Source of the DNA: Sperchopsis tessellata
Taxonomy: Eukaryota > Arthropoda > Insecta > Coleoptera > Hydrophilidae
DNA length: 30,448 nucleotides
Direction of reading: 5' to 3'
Assembly: GCA_033557685.1 (NCBI GenBank)
Contig: JAWQRN010000378.1
Coordinates: 1 to 30,448 of the forward strand
Shown here piece after piece: positions 1 through 10,985 of the stretch. Below the pieces are notes generated by a model. That model did no database searches. It saw nothing but the letters and a program-made list of their open reading frames with translations, and was not told the origin of the DNA. The translations under genes were made by a program, and so were the position numbers. The first letter of the stretch is position 1, and each line of letters begins with the position of its first letter.

Positions 1-22
1 TATATATATATATATATATATA
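1..22. repeat. (TA)n microsatellite
   Basis: Uninterrupted TA dinucleotides at the window edge; the true left end lies outside the window. Confidence 0.95.
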
Positions 23-84
23 AGAATAAGGATTGTTTAAGAAATACTCGTATGCATTTCACCCTAATTAGCGAGCAACAATCT

Positions 85-410
85 AACTCTTCATTGGCGA
101 CTTTACACTTGCACTATTCATTATAAATATATTACTGATGTGATATATACCACGTCTGTCCTTTAGGGTTACTTTATTAGCTACTGTTCTGACACTTCCA
201 TGATGTTCTATGTCTAAGATTTTTGTGTTGTGTAAGTCAAAATTATGTTTTTATCTGTGTGATATTTCTTTAGTTCAGCAATTTCCTTATAGACTGACCT
301 ATATAGCACATTTTACAATTTTGACAGTTTTTATTGTAGATAGAGTGTGTTTTTCCAGTGTAGGTGTTGGTGATTTTAATTTTGTTTATAGAGATTTTAA
401 AGTGATTTTG
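85..410 (-). pseudogene. Penelope-like element GIY-YIG endonuclease remnant
   Basis: Read on the minus strand, 276-330 gives a peptide resembling NCQNCKMCYIGQSIRKL: a Cys-x2-Cys pair followed by the YIG half of a GIY-YIG nuclease, as found at the C-terminus of Penelope-like retroelements. About 70 residues on, in another frame (186-215), comes ILDIEHHGSVRTV. This fits the conserved block after the nuclease core, and a tail of the type ISNIFIMNSA follows. Several frameshifts and stops separate the blocks, and no RT domain is visible upstream (towards 545). It looks like a different, more diverged PLE family from the copies at 5.8, 17.2 and 20.6 kb, because the cysteine spacing and flanking residues differ. 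A plus-strand ORF over 210-449 is antisense to it and Phe/Val-rich, so I do not regard it as a gene. Confidence 0.55.
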
Positions 411-1380
411 TTTCTATATGCAATTTTTAAGATGTTCCTTGTTATTTAATTTCATATATCTGGTCTACTTTCCGTGTGTATTAGTTTTATAGCTCTGTCT
501 GTTATGCCTCTTATAAGGTTTAGATATCTTCCAGACTAAGTGGATTCATGTACCATGTGATAATTACTTTGTTATTTTTATTTAAAAGAGAAATGTCTAG
601 AAAATTCAGTATATTATTAATTTATGTTTCATGAGTAAATTGAATTATTAAAAGGAATAATCTTTATATTACAAATATTATATTTATTAAAATAGCATTA
701 CGCAAATGTACCTGGTAAGGTCGTAACAACAGCAAAAATGAGTTTGACTAAATATCCATTAATCGAAAAACCATCATACAGAAATGCACATATCTGAACC
801 GTTTGGAGTTTAGAAGTATCTCATCTAGAGCATAAGATCAGTTTTGCTGTTCTGAAAGAATGTTTCGAATAATAATAGATATGTCTAGAATCACAAATGG
901 AACTGCCAATGCTAAAAAGGAGCTTAATTCACCTCAGCTTGGAGTAAATGCACAATACCTGAAACCCATTTTCATTTAAATTCGATACATGGAAATAAAC
1001 TGAAAGGTAAAACGTTTAAATTTATTTTTCGTTTTACATATATAATGCATATGTAGACGGAAAGAACTGAATAAAACATACCATGTCGACTGATAATGCA
1101 TTTTAAATTTTTGTTCGCATATACTGGGAGTAAAAAAATATAGCTAATCGATTTAAAAATATATAAAATAAAAATGATACATTGCAAATAATAAACATTG
1201 CAGTTGTTGGATGAAACGTCGACAAAAACAAAAGCCAACATACAGCTATCTCTCAGAAAACCTGAAGATATTGCAGTTTAAGTGTTTTCTCTACCCACAA
1301 AAGAATATTAAGCAGGTGGTCAGTAAATTTTAACTTAATGATCGTCGGTCCTGGTTTTGAAGTTTAGTTCGGTTTATATA
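411..1380. other. No recognisable feature
   Basis: AT-rich sequence with only short ORFs on either strand. I see no transposase, RT or host exon motif and no convincing repeat. Confidence 0.6.
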
Positions 1381-2240
1381 TCTCATAATCAGCCTTTATT
1401 CATCTACTGCTGGTCAAAGACCTCTCCAAGTTCCTTCCATTCGCCACGGTTGTGAGTTCTTCTCATCTACGTGACTTACAAACAACTTCTGAGTTTTCTG
1501 TCCCACCTTTCAATGGGTATTCATCTTAGTCTTATGATGTCTCTCTGCACAAGATTAATTCCTTTGACAATCACTCACAACGGTATCTGCGATTTATGTT
1601 GCTTAGACCTCCAGTTGTACTCCATGCAATTTTTGTAAGTTGCGGTATTTCTAAATAAACATCTCCATCGTTTTGAGCTGTGTGCCCCCAGTTTATTACA
1701 CATTGGCTGGTTTAGTTAGCTCATTCAGCATAACTTTCGTTGTTCTTATATTCATCCTAGACCCACATCATTCATTTCATAATCCAGATTAATCATTTTT
1801 TCGTGGGGCACCTCCATAATGTGTATAAATAACACAATATCATCTACAAATCACAAATGTTGAAGATAATCTCCATTCACTACACTATTATTCCCAATTT
1901 AGTTTCCGGAAAATATATTCTACAGTTGCACTGAACAACGATATGGTGTCTCTTTGTCCAGCACCATTTTGAATACAAAAAGTTTACATTTTTTGATAAA
2001 TTTAAACATTTGTTGTGGCTTTAGATGTTTTGAATTAGTTATATGTAGGCAGATGGAATGTCATATTGAAATTGCTGTATCTCTAACGAAAGTGGTTGGA
2101 ATGAATCTAATTGGTATATAGGGTGTAATTATTTTGGTAAGGTTTTTATAAACCATAGATTTGAGAGTAATTTAACGGTAATTTTTCTCAACTTCTTTAC
2201 TTAATTTTTTGGGTATTTGTATAATTGTTACATGGTACCA
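1381..2240 (-). pseudogene. RTE-like non-LTR retrotransposon RT and 3' end, degenerate
   Basis: On the minus strand, in order: a block like NLTKIITPYI (about 2120-2150); an RT core block in which GAGQRDTIS leads into FRKLNWE (about 1890-1990), corresponding to the usual RGVRQGDTISPKLF...FRKLNWE; a VDDIVLFIH-like palm motif (about 1830-1850) in a shifted frame; GLRMNIRTTKVMLNE (about 1740-1780); and the C-terminal MRRTHNRGEWKELGEVFDQQ (about 1400-1470). The last block overlaps the 3' end common to insect RTE-type elements, where a 'ccagcagtagatgaa' segment leads into a TGATTATGAG tail. The endonuclease domain and the RT fingers are absent, and at least four frameshifts are needed. A second copy of the same 3' end lies at 30.06-30.17 kb on the plus strand. 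Family assignment is inference from motifs. Confidence 0.72.
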
Positions 2241-3800
2241 AGACGCTAGTATCTGTTTTGTTTATATGCATGACGAATACTATTTTGCCAGAAATGTATG
2301 TTTTTCCTCACATTTTTTACAGCATGTGCAACGTTTGAGGGTAATATTGGCGAAACGTCGTTCTCTGAAGAGACGTTTGTATGGTAACGTTCATATCGAT
2401 ATGATATTTTCTAACTACTATATCCTCTCTATCATCAACTCCCTCACCTTTTTCAGATCTGACGGCTATAATTTGCTTTTTCTCAATCATAAGGCTTTCG
2501 TTTCGCCTGTATATGACATATTCGTTGTTTTAGAAGCGTCCATGTACGAAAGGTTAATGTTATATATTCTGATGTCAAGTACAAGGTGCCTTTTATTCTG
2601 GAATCAGGACTGTGTAATGTAGAAAATTGAAAAAGTACAGCATTATAAGTTGAGGACAATTATCGTCAATTAAAAATGTTAGGGAACAATCTCCTCTCAA
2701 CAATTCAATTAAATTATTATGATGTTGATCCCAAACAAACTTAATTTCTAAACATAACCGGCACAACAAAACAATTAACAAGCATCTCTCCATCTCGCAT
2801 CCTAGATTCCACAGCATCAACTGCAGTTACTTCCATCTCACTCTTAACTCCTATTGAACCGCAAATTCTGACGAACCGTTTGCTTTCCAGTTGAGAAGAA
2901 AAGACTCCCGCTAATCTGTATCCATCTTACTTCCAAAAGATTTTACGCATGGGCTGATAACTTCAGTACCGATTATTCTCATGTAGCGAAACAACTAATA
3001 CTTCTGCAGGATTACACAGATGCTCAGTAGAGGATTAAGTAATATCTGTTTCTCCTCCCCCCTACTCTTACATGGAATTCCGACCTAAAAAGAAAAAAGG
3101 AGTAATGGTTTCCAGCAAATTAATTACTATAATGAAGCTAATTGGTGAAATGGGGAACCAGATTTTCATGGAAAACACACAAAGAGGATCTAATTTAAGA
3201 AGGTTAATTGGACACTAATCAATACAATTGATGCTGCGGATTTTTTTTTCAGGCAAACTTCTATTACAGTCTGTATAAGGTTGCTAAACCACAATTAAGA
3301 GGGCATTTCAACGTCTGTCATTTAATCCCTTGTAATGAAAACTAATAGCCCTTGTTATTTTCAGCGACATCTCAAAGATTACATCTTTTTTTGTCACAAG
3401 TTAACTTGGATTTTCTATGATTTCTGTATAACCTAGTTTGGGTTAAACAGTGAGAATAATATGATGCGATAAATATCATTAAGCTTCGTAAACACTAACA
3501 CCCTGATAACTTGAAAACAATTTATTTTATTCTTGCTGTAAAAGCCCCATACAATTGTGCTAAGCTACTTAATCTGTTTAAGTACAATATTTTATGTATA
3601 TTTGAATACATACTGGAAATTAATATTAATTGTCGAAATGTCACACGTCTAATTCTATCGATAATTATTATGAATAGTATAGGCAAAATATATTTAGTCA
3701 CATCTGCATTTATGGATTTTTAATATTTACCAAATGAAGTACAGTCAGATTTTCTTCACGCTGCATCTACGTCACAAATAACACACGTATGTAACTAGTA
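2241..3800. other. No recognisable feature
   Basis: The longest open frame (2209-2622, plus) is Tyr/Phe/Leu-rich, partly antisense to the RTE remnant, and matches no family I know. A short hairpin (AAACGTC at 2353-2359, GACGTTT at 2372-2378) is the only local structure seen. A T-run lies at 3240-3250. Nothing else is supportable. Confidence 0.55.
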
Positions 3801-3801
3801 A

Positions 3802-3875
3802 CCACCGCAATCAGTAGTGTGCGAACATTTGAAAAATAGGGTGACAATGACAGCTACGTTTTTATATATTTATAT
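3802..3875 (+). repeat. Short dispersed repeat, copy 1
   Basis: About 70 bp beginning CCACCGCAA and containing ATTTGAAAAATA, resembling 25045-25112 in the same orientation. Copy 1 abuts the Jockey-like fragment; copy 2 abuts the SINE insertion site. Probably the tail of an undefined repeat family. Confidence 0.5.
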
Positions 3876-4956
3876 ATACAACAAGGAGAAGGCGAAAGTT
3901 TTGCTGAACATCTTGTAAAAGTATTCCAACCCCACCCATCAGAATGGACTCTAGATGAAGACGAAGAGATACTTTCCTCCCTGAAAACACCTCACCAGAT
4001 GTCTCGCCTGGATATGATCTTATCACTAGTAGGGTGGTGAAGGAGCTTCTGCCCGCATAGGAAGTGTCATTATACCGTCTAATCAACCTCTTGCCGATAC
4101 TATCGAAGCTCTTTGAAAGGTTGTTCTTGAGTAGGCTAAAGCCGCTTCTGGAGGAACTCTTTATTATCTTGGACCACCAGTTTGGATTCCGAGAGCAACA
4201 TGTACACCACCGAACAAATTCATCGGCTGGTGGGGATCATATACATGACTTTTGAGGACAAGGAGTACTGCTCTGCGCTTTCTTGCACATTTCTCAGGCC
4301 TTTGATAGGGTTTGGCACCAGGGTCTACTCCAGAAATTCAAAACCATTATACCATAAACCTTTTACCAAGTACTGGAATCTTACTTGCCTGACAGATACT
4401 TACGGGTGAAGTACCAGGAAGAATTAACGACTCTAAATCCTATACAATCTGGTGTACCTCAGGGTAGTGTCTTTGGTCCAGTACTGTACCAGATATATAC
4501 GGCTGATATACCAATGACAACAACCACTGCCATTGCACATTAGCTAATGATACAGCTCTAATTGCGACCAGCTAAAACCCGACAACGGTATCAAACCAGT
4601 TACAAGGAGCACTGTCTAACCTTTAGTGCTGGCTGAAGAAGTGGAGAATACCCTACGCCAAATGGCATGCCCTCTGTTAACCCCCTGAATAACCAACAGT
4701 TGCCACAGGGTTGTTTTGCCAGGTACCTGGGGATGCACCTGGATAGGTGACTTGGAAAAACACATCTTTATGAAGAGAAAGCAGCTTAGACTGCGGTAAT
4801 CCAAGTTTTCGGACATATTGGACGCAGATCTCCACCCTCATTGTAAAATAAACTTACCGTATACAAAATAATTCTCAAACCGATGTGGACTTACGAAATC
4901 CAATTGTGGGGTACCGCGAGTGTCTCTACCACCAAATATACCAAAAGATTCTACGA
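3876..4956 (+). pseudogene. Jockey-clade non-LTR retrotransposon RT, degenerate
   Basis: Plus-strand blocks in the order expected for a Jockey RT: AEHLVKVFQPHPSEW (3903-3950), a linker containing PGYDLITSRVVKELLP (4004-4052), YRLINLLPILSKLFERLFLSRLKP (4072-4145), a DHQFGFREQH fingers motif (4172-4201), a palm A region with EDKEYCSA (4255-4275), VKYQEELTTLNPIQSGVPQGS (4408-4470, RT motif B), a damaged YADDTALIA box (about 4535-4565), LKKWRIPYAKW (4628-4660), and thumb/C-terminal ILKPMWTYEIQLWGTAS (4870-4921). Many frameshifts and stops occur. The endonuclease domain and the rest of the C-terminus are missing, and the 3' side is lost at the microsatellite beginning at 4957. The order and wording of the motifs make the clade call fairly secure; the copy is clearly inactive. 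Confidence 0.85.
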
Positions 4957-4957
4957 A

Positions 4958-5005
<48 letters not shown>
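4957..5005. repeat. (CA)n(TA)n compound microsatellite
   Basis: CA dinucleotides pass directly into TA dinucleotides. The tract marks the right edge of the Jockey-like fragment. Confidence 0.95.
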
Positions 5006-5008
<3 letters not shown>

Positions 5009-5761
5009 AGTACGTGTGTTTTCGTGAGTGTAGTATGGAGATGACTTTCGCATACGCCACATATCTAAATAGCCGAAACAGGACCTCTCAATAAAAGATA
5101 AACTGGTCTTAGTAAGCTCAAAGGAAATTCAGATGCAGAAAAAGTAAATGTGATGATTACAGAAGTACTGTAAGAAGATAACCGACATCCTAAACGACCA
5201 ATCATATAAACCCATAGAATCCGACCCAGCCAATTATATTTATACATAAAAACAGAAAATCCCTGTGACTAATGTAAAATTAAGTAATATGTGTCACAAT
5301 TACTATATTGCACTGATTGGTAAATGTATCATTATGAACCTTAAAATTTCCCTGCACATCAAAATAATTTCACTGGAAATATCCCTGTCACATGTTTATC
5401 TCGTATATTTATAATAACGAACATGTGCGGAGATATGCAAAGATGGAATACATTATTAAGTTAAGATTTGCAGATAATTCACATTGCGAACATGCCGTCT
5501 AAGAAAATGAATTATTTATACCTTTTCAACTTACATCTACGTAAGGTATAAATCGTGATTATACAGAAAGGGATCTGCTACATTGTAACCTAGTTCCAAA
5601 TTATTATTTAATGTCGTTTGTGTTTATTATTTTATCTAGATAATGTAAATTGATCATGTAATTAATTCTGTTATAATAGGCAAGGAGGTGTGTTGTAATA
5701 TTTATTACCAGTTCAAATTAATTTGAATCTTTGAAAAATAATTATTTATTTGATCTTTTTG
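5006..5761. other. No recognisable feature
   Basis: AT-rich. Two short minus-strand ORFs (about 60-75 codons) have no recognisable motif. I see nothing to annotate. Confidence 0.6.
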
Positions 5762-5955
5762 TACTGTGTTTCGTCCTTTTTCTTGGTTAAAAGAACGTCA
5801 AAGAATGGTAGTGGTATTTTTTTTCGATCTCCATGGTAAAAAAAGTGGTGCAGTTCTTCAATCACATGTGGCTACACCACTAGCGTGTCATCCAAGTACC
5901 TGAGCCAAAGTGACGGTTTGGGGAGGCAATTTGCTAGTGCTAGGTATGGCAGCCA
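5762..5955 (-). pseudogene. Penelope-like element RT palm fragment
   Basis: The minus strand reads LANCLPKPSLWLRYLDDTLVV, a stop where Trp is expected, then PHVIEELHHFF, a deletion, and LPFFDVLLTKKKDE. This is the PLE signature around the RT catalytic box: KPxxWxRYxDDT, then WPHG, then LPFLDVL. Both catalytic aspartates of the YLDD box are retained. Only about 60 codons remain; the fingers, thumb and GIY-YIG parts are absent. A PLE terminal-repeat palindrome lies 260 bp to the right and may belong to the same original insertion, though this is not shown. Confidence 0.75.
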
Positions 5956-6215
5956 CAGATTTAAACAAAATTTACAGATATCAAAAATACTTTGCCGTAT
6001 TCATATCAGCTAACTAAGCAAGAAAATAGAGGTATATAGATGTGGATTTACTGTAGAATTCTGAAAATTCATAGAATGATAAAATTACTAATGACGAAAA
6101 TAAATACTGGAATACATGGATCATGTTATAAGAGGTCCTAGATATGAGTTTCTGGGGCTCATAATCCAGGGCAAGATAAATAGCAAGATAGATGTTGGAA
6201 GGAGGAGAGAAATAT

Positions 6216-6455
6216 ATCAATGCTGTTTCGGGGTGGAAACTGTATAGAGGCTGTAATAAGTGCCGACGTTTCACCAACTGTTGCAAGGGACATTACTTCA
6301 ACGAATGAATTTTGTGCAGTGAATTTATTCGTTGAAGTAACGTCACTCGCCTTTAAAAATGCCCCTTGCAACATTGGACGAAACGTCGGCACTTTACATG
6401 GCGTCCGCCGCAAAACAGCATTGCTATAGATAATAACCGTGGAAGTCTATTACTT
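6216..6455. repeat. Palindromic pair of Penelope-like terminal repeats (pLTRs)
   Basis: The left arm (about 6220-6312) and right arm (about 6320-6427) are reverse complements separated by only a few bases. Shared pieces include TGCTGTTT/AAACAGCA at the tips, GTGCCGACGTTTC/GAAACGTCGGCAC, TTGCAAGG/CCTTGCAA, and ACTTCAACGAAT/ATTCGTTGAAGT. The right arm has about 18 extra bases (GCCTTTAAAAAT region). The same sequence bounds the PLE at 17.2-18.7 kb and forms a solo copy at 20.6 kb. A 24-bp outer block (6429-6452) is identical to 20711-20734. The arms also produce overlapping ORFs on both strands that are not genes. Confidence 0.8.
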
Positions 6456-6460
6456 TTAAG

Positions 6461-6985
6461 GAGAAGAATATCTTAGCTAAGCAATCTGTACCCGAAAACT
6501 ACTCTTCAAGATAGCCGTACATAAGGTGCACATTTTTCTGATAGTCGCCAATCTTCGTTGAAGACGACGGCACTCTGTGAAAAATGCCTGTTGTGACATA
6601 AACTATTTGTTAAAGTGTATGAAAGTTTGAAGAAATAGGAGCAATTTTTAATTTCAAACAACTGGACTTATTTTACCGCACACAATAACTTAATTATGTA
6701 AACTGAATTAATAACTAGCCGTGCTACATCATGAAATGCAATAAATTTTAAAAACATGATCAAAGATATATCAATACAGGAGAAGAAACTTTTTTCAACT
6801 GACTTCAGTAAAAGCCAAGTACTTGTATCCGCTTTTTACTAACAGGTAATTGCTAAGAGGATTCCAACGATTTTGTTTAAGTACTAAAATTTGATTTTTT
6901 CCTATAATATTAACATTCAATAAAATATTATGCCTACTTATATAGATGTTTGCCCTACAATGGCGTGAAATAATAGTTTATTGCA
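6461..6985. other. No recognisable feature
   Basis: AT-rich sequence between the PLE terminal repeat and the 3' end of the next RTE-like remnant. No motif seen. Confidence 0.6.
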
Positions 6986-6989
6986 ATAA

Positions 6990-7910
6990 CTCTTCTTCTT
7001 TTGGTTTATAATGTCATGGGTTTTAACCTCCTTGATAACATTCTTCTAACCAGTCCTTTCGTCAGCTCTTCTCTTCCAGTTTTTAATTCGTATAACTAGC
7101 AAGTCTTCCACCACGTCCTCAATCCATATTCTCCTTGGCTTCCCTCTCATTCTTGTTTCGGCTGGCTTCCATTAGATAATCCTCTTAACCATTATATCAT
7201 CGCTCATTCCCGAGACGTGTCTCAACCAGGCAAGTCTTTGTGTGTTTACGAAGTGCACTATATCTGCTCTTGTCTAAGATCATTAATTTCGTGGTTCTTA
7301 TATGCCATACGCCATCATCCTGTACTGTTTCATAGATGTTTCTGAGTATTTTACGCTCAAACACCCTAACCGCATTGCTGTTTGTCAGTGACGATGTTCC
7401 TCACCCGTAAGTGACTACGGGTAGTATATCGCTTTCATATTTCTTTAGTTTTAGGCTTCTGCTTAATAGACTAAGCTATCAATATCTTCAAATATATAGT
7501 TTTCACCCACTAGGTTCTGCATGACTTCTTCCGTTCTTTTTAGTTCTATTTATTTTGTATTTGCCTCCTTTACGTGTAGCCCCCGTTGTTGTGTTTCACT
7601 GTCTAGCCTGAAGAGTTTTCCCTCTATATCATGTTTGCTTCTGCCTATCACGGTAATGTTCTCTGCATATGCGCTGAACCATTTTGGTTGATACATCCCG
7701 TTAATCTACATTTTTCTTATAGAAACTTTTACCACCAGGCTGAAGAGCGCTACGGAGTGAGCCTCTTTCTATCTTATCCCTCTGCTAATGCTAACAGCAG
7801 TCGTTAGTTCATTATTGACTGTAAGAACTGCTTTAGATTCTTCTATTTTGGTCTTGATTAGTTTCACTAATTTTGAGGGCATACCGAGTAGGATAGGATC
7901 ATTTGTCATT
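6990..7910 (-). pseudogene. RTE-like non-LTR RT (second family) with 3' end, degenerate
   Basis: Minus-strand order: GMPSKLVKLIKTKIEESKAVLTVN (about 7810-7885); a motif B region with SRGIR and ALFSLVV (about 7720-7800); a palm region FSAYAENITVIGRSKHDIEGKLFRLD (about 7605-7680; YADD has become YAEN); HVKEANTK; a thumb with THLR in place of YGCE (about 7390-7430); VFERKILRNIYE-type residues in pieces; a connector KNHEINDL; the C-terminal GMSDD...KRI; RMRGKPRRIWIEDVVEDLL (about 7085-7160); and a short tail ending in an AAGAAGAAGAG-like repeat. This is the layout of the endonuclease-RT elements common in insect genomes. The endonuclease and RT fingers are missing and many frameshifts are present. 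Wording of the C-terminus separates it from the 1.4-kb RTE family. Confidence 0.75.
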
Positions 7911-8547
7911 TACACGCTGTAAAAAGCTTGTTTGTGTTCCAACATTACTGATATTATTATTATTATGGAATATTATATGAAATGAGTGGTGGTGAATGGG
8001 TCTTTTCTAAGTATGAATTTGTTCAGATCTTTGAGCTATAAATCATAAATTCCATGCCAACAATAGAGGTGAATGTATAGCCCGATATTGTTAAAATTAT
8101 TGAGGTATACATGTGTAGCAGACAAAAGGACGTTCATCCTCATTTTCCACAGTTCAACTTTTCGTTAGTCGCAATGTATTTGAGAGATACTTACGATAGT
8201 TTCCTTGGTAGCCACTAGTTTACTGTAGCAGTGGTGGGGTTGTCTGTTCGCCTAACTCGTATTGGACGGTTATTTTTCTTTAGTAGTGTTTTACCATTAG
8301 TGGGAGGTACACGTCGTTAGATATTGCCATTCCGTATCTAATAGATATATTGCGTCTATTTACGTAAGTGTTAATAAATTGTATATCTTTTCAATTTTTC
8401 ACTATATTTCTTAATTTTACTATAAAATATCCAGATTATATATAGTTAGTTGTCAAACATCCTTATTCTTGCATAGGTATTTAGTAGATACATTGCGACA
8501 ATCTGTGTACTCGCAAATAATTTTACCCTATTTTCTATTTTTTAGAA
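7911..8547. other. No gene seen; may include the 5' flank of the piggyBac copy
   Basis: No coding motif. If the piggyBac remnant downstream keeps any 5' terminal sequence it would lie here, but I could not identify a TTAA-bounded terminal repeat. Confidence 0.5.
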
Positions 8548-9690
8548 TGACGGAGCGTAGAGTTTATCGGTTTGACAATGACAAGAATGTTGAAGAGATG
8601 AGAAGAACGTTAATGAATAAATCTGAAGACCAAGAACAAGATGAGTTTGTAGATTCAGATGATTCTGATGTTGAAGACGAGTTGGAATATTTAGGAAATA
8701 ACAGGAACACAAATTGATTAAAGAAGAGAATATTAATACACAGTTCTCTGAGATTAATAAACCTGCAAGCAATACAACTGAAATCTATAAGACGTGGAAG
8801 TGCGAATTTGACGATTCCATGCTGAAAGTTATAGTTACATATGCTAATTTATATATTGGTAAAATTCAACCAGAATTTCGTCGTACAAGGAATGCAGAAC
8901 ATAGTGATAAATCTGAAATTAAAGCCTTCATTGGCTTACTCTACCTTGCTGGAGTATATAAATCAACAAGTTAAATTTAGATGAATTGTGGAACACTTCT
9001 GGAGATGGAGTAGAAAAGATTCGATTAACTAAAGGTATGCGTTTCGACGACACATAAACCATAGCGGAAAGACTTCATTATGATAATCTAACACCTATAC
9101 GGGAACTACTAGATAAATTTAACCCAAATTCCCAATGTTGTTTTGTGCTGGGAGAAAATGTACGTATCGACGAAAAGTTGGAAGCATTTCGAAGACGTTA
9201 TAAGTTTAGGCAGTACATTCTATCAAACCCAGCAAAATATGGCAGACAAATTTATGCATTTATTGACACGAAACTTTTCTTTGTTTTCACTTTGACAGTT
9301 TATGCCGAAAAAACTAGATGGCTCCTTTCAAGTCAGTAACAAGCAGGCAGATGTTGTCAAACGTTCACCAGAGCCACTATGTAACACAGGCCGGAATGTT
9401 ATAGCTGATAACTAATTCAGCAGTATACAATTAATACAGGATACACAGGCATTCAAAAAAAAAATAAGCCACAAATTCCACCAGCGTTTATCAATATAAA
9501 ACAGAAGCCTCAAGCATCTAGTTTCTTTGCATTTAGAAAAGAAAAAACTCTAGTTTCCTACGGCCCAAAAATATAAAAATGTTCTTTCAATATCTAGTCT
9601 ACATTTAGATAACAAGATAGATACTGACTCAGGTTAAAAACAAAAACCAGAAATCGTAACATTTTACAATAAAATGAAAGGTGTGTATAT
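8548..9690 (+). pseudogene. piggyBac-type transposase, degenerate, 3' truncated
   Basis: The N-terminus starts MTERRVYRFD and runs into an acidic stretch (EDQEQDEFVDSDDSDVEDE), typical of piggyBac transposases. A frameshift near 8715 leads to EIYKTWKCEFDDSMLKVIVTYAN and EIKAFIGLLYLAGVYKS (8790-8970). Next come LDELWNTSGDGVEK, then VRIDEKLEAFRRRYKFRQYILSNPAKYGRQIYAF (9160-9265), the block carrying the first catalytic Asp (IDEKL). VSNKQADVVKR and GRNVIADN follow, where the second Asp is kept but the next codon is a stop (9390-9412). A late block contains SSFFAFRKEKTLVSYGPK, and FYNKMKG (9662-9682) stands where the third Asp block (YNxxKGGVD) should be. That Asp is lost because similarity stops there. 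The C-terminal Cys-rich domain is absent. Confidence 0.88.
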
Positions 9691-9904
9691 CAAATGTGTG
9701 CCACCTATGGTTATTTTCTTCAGCATTTTGAGGATTTTTGGCATAAATTTAATAATATTGTATAGGGTGAATTAGTATAACTTGACCCCCCTTAACTCTT
9801 AAATATAAAAGTTATAAGGTTTCGTGTATATTTTTTAAAAACTAATAAAAAACAATTGCGTGCATATTTCACCTTATATAAGAAATATATTCTTTTGGAT
9901 TTTT

Positions 9905-10220
9905 TTTTATTTAAAATATATAAGGGTTGATAGGTCTAGCTGTAATAGTTTTTGCCATATTAGACCTTTATATTGCTCCAAATATGCTTTGGCTGATGAT
10001 CTATGAAAACATTATTTCTTTATTACCGTTGTTGTTGTTTGACATTTGTTAGTAATATTTCATCAAAATGGGTTACATAAAAGCCAAAAATTTTTAAATA
10101 TTTTCCCTTTAAAAGTCAATAAATATAAAAAAGCTGCAAGCAGAGACTTTATAGCATTATACCCCCACATTTCCCAGCTCCAAATGAAAACACATTTTCG
10201 AATGCTTATATAAATTTGAG
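9905..10220 (+). repeat. Left long inverted repeat (copy A)
   Basis: Shares with the reverse complement of 11187-11458: GTCTAGCTGTAA, TATTTTCCCTTTA, AAAGCTGCAAG, ATAGCATTATAC, CAGCTCC, GAAAACA and GAATGCTTATA, all in the same order. It also contains GTTGTTGTTTGAC, shared with 29.25 kb. Confidence 0.8.
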
Positions 10221-10424
10221 ATATACTTAAAGAAAAATACGTAGCACTCTATTTTACATCTGCATGAAGGTTTATAAATTATAAAAATTATTTAAAATGG
10301 CCAGCAATACTTAAAACACAAAGTTCATATCTTCCTCTTAAATTTTGTGGCAGTGTGAAACAATGTTTCTTATTTTTATAGTTTCAACTGTGACTAAAAT
10401 TATTATTAACTTTGTGCATCCAAA

Positions 10425-10985
10425 GGTGTTACAACGGGGATGTTTGGTGGCCATGGAATGAGTCCGCATTACCAATCCAAACATCAAGTTGACCATTTAA
10501 ATGCTCCCAAACCTCCAAAAAGTTATGTAGGAACGCTATGTCCTGTTGCCATATGATGTGATGTAGTTCCTCAGCAAAAAATTGTTGATCCAAAAGTTGT
10601 CCTACCTTTGGAAGAATCATTTCTAGATATGTCTCCCATGTTAAATTATAATCAAAAATATAGGCACTACAATTTTATTCAGGAAATTATCACACCTAAC
10701 TTTAATAGATTTTCTACCGGACTTTTTAATTAGAACAACTGTTCTTTTTTGTTGATTTTTGTTCACTCCCGAATGTTTATCTTTTCTGTTAAAAACCCTG
10801 CTGTGGAAAACGACGATTTATTCGTCGATAGGATGTCTCTGAACAAGTTAGAGTTTCGTCCAGTCTTTGAAGCATTTGCTGGCAAAATTTCAATTTTTTC
10901 CGCTTTTGATCTTCTGTAAGCTCCAGAACCGGTAATAATTTGTAAGGCCTATGTTCATGTTTTTAACACCCTTTGAATTCTTGAA
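10425..10985 (-). pseudogene. Tc1/IS630-type transposase remnant
   Basis: Minus strand: YKLLPVLELTEDQKRKKLKF followed by CQQMLQRLDETLTCSE (about 10855-10955) matches the block before the first catalytic Asp of Tc1/IS630-like transposases, but the SDE box itself is lost. Then TYLEMILPKVGQLLDQQFF (about 10575-10635), HHIIWQQD (10540-10563, second catalytic Asp), a loose HNFLEVWEHLN, and WIGN leading to a mangled SPDL region at about 10430-10440. The third Asp block is not recognisable. It lies centrally between the two long inverted repeats, as expected for the element's own transposase. Confidence 0.65.

Noticed and set aside
210..449. 79-codon plus-strand ORF
   Set aside because: Phe/Val-rich, antisense to the PLE GIY-YIG remnant, and no recognisable domain.
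2353..2378. Hairpin AAACGTC/GACGTTT resembling the pLTR GAAACGTC motif
   Set aside because: Short, isolated, and without the other pLTR landmarks; no evidence it is a PLE end.
2209..2622. 137-codon plus-strand ORF, the longest in the window
   Set aside because: Biased Tyr/Phe/Leu composition, partly antisense to RTE-like RT, no family match and no splice context; chance ORF is more likely.
9993..10012. CTGATGA followed by GAAA in the left long inverted repeat
   Set aside because: Only a 5-base spacer separates the boxes, so no stem II is possible, and the motif is not conserved in copies B and C.
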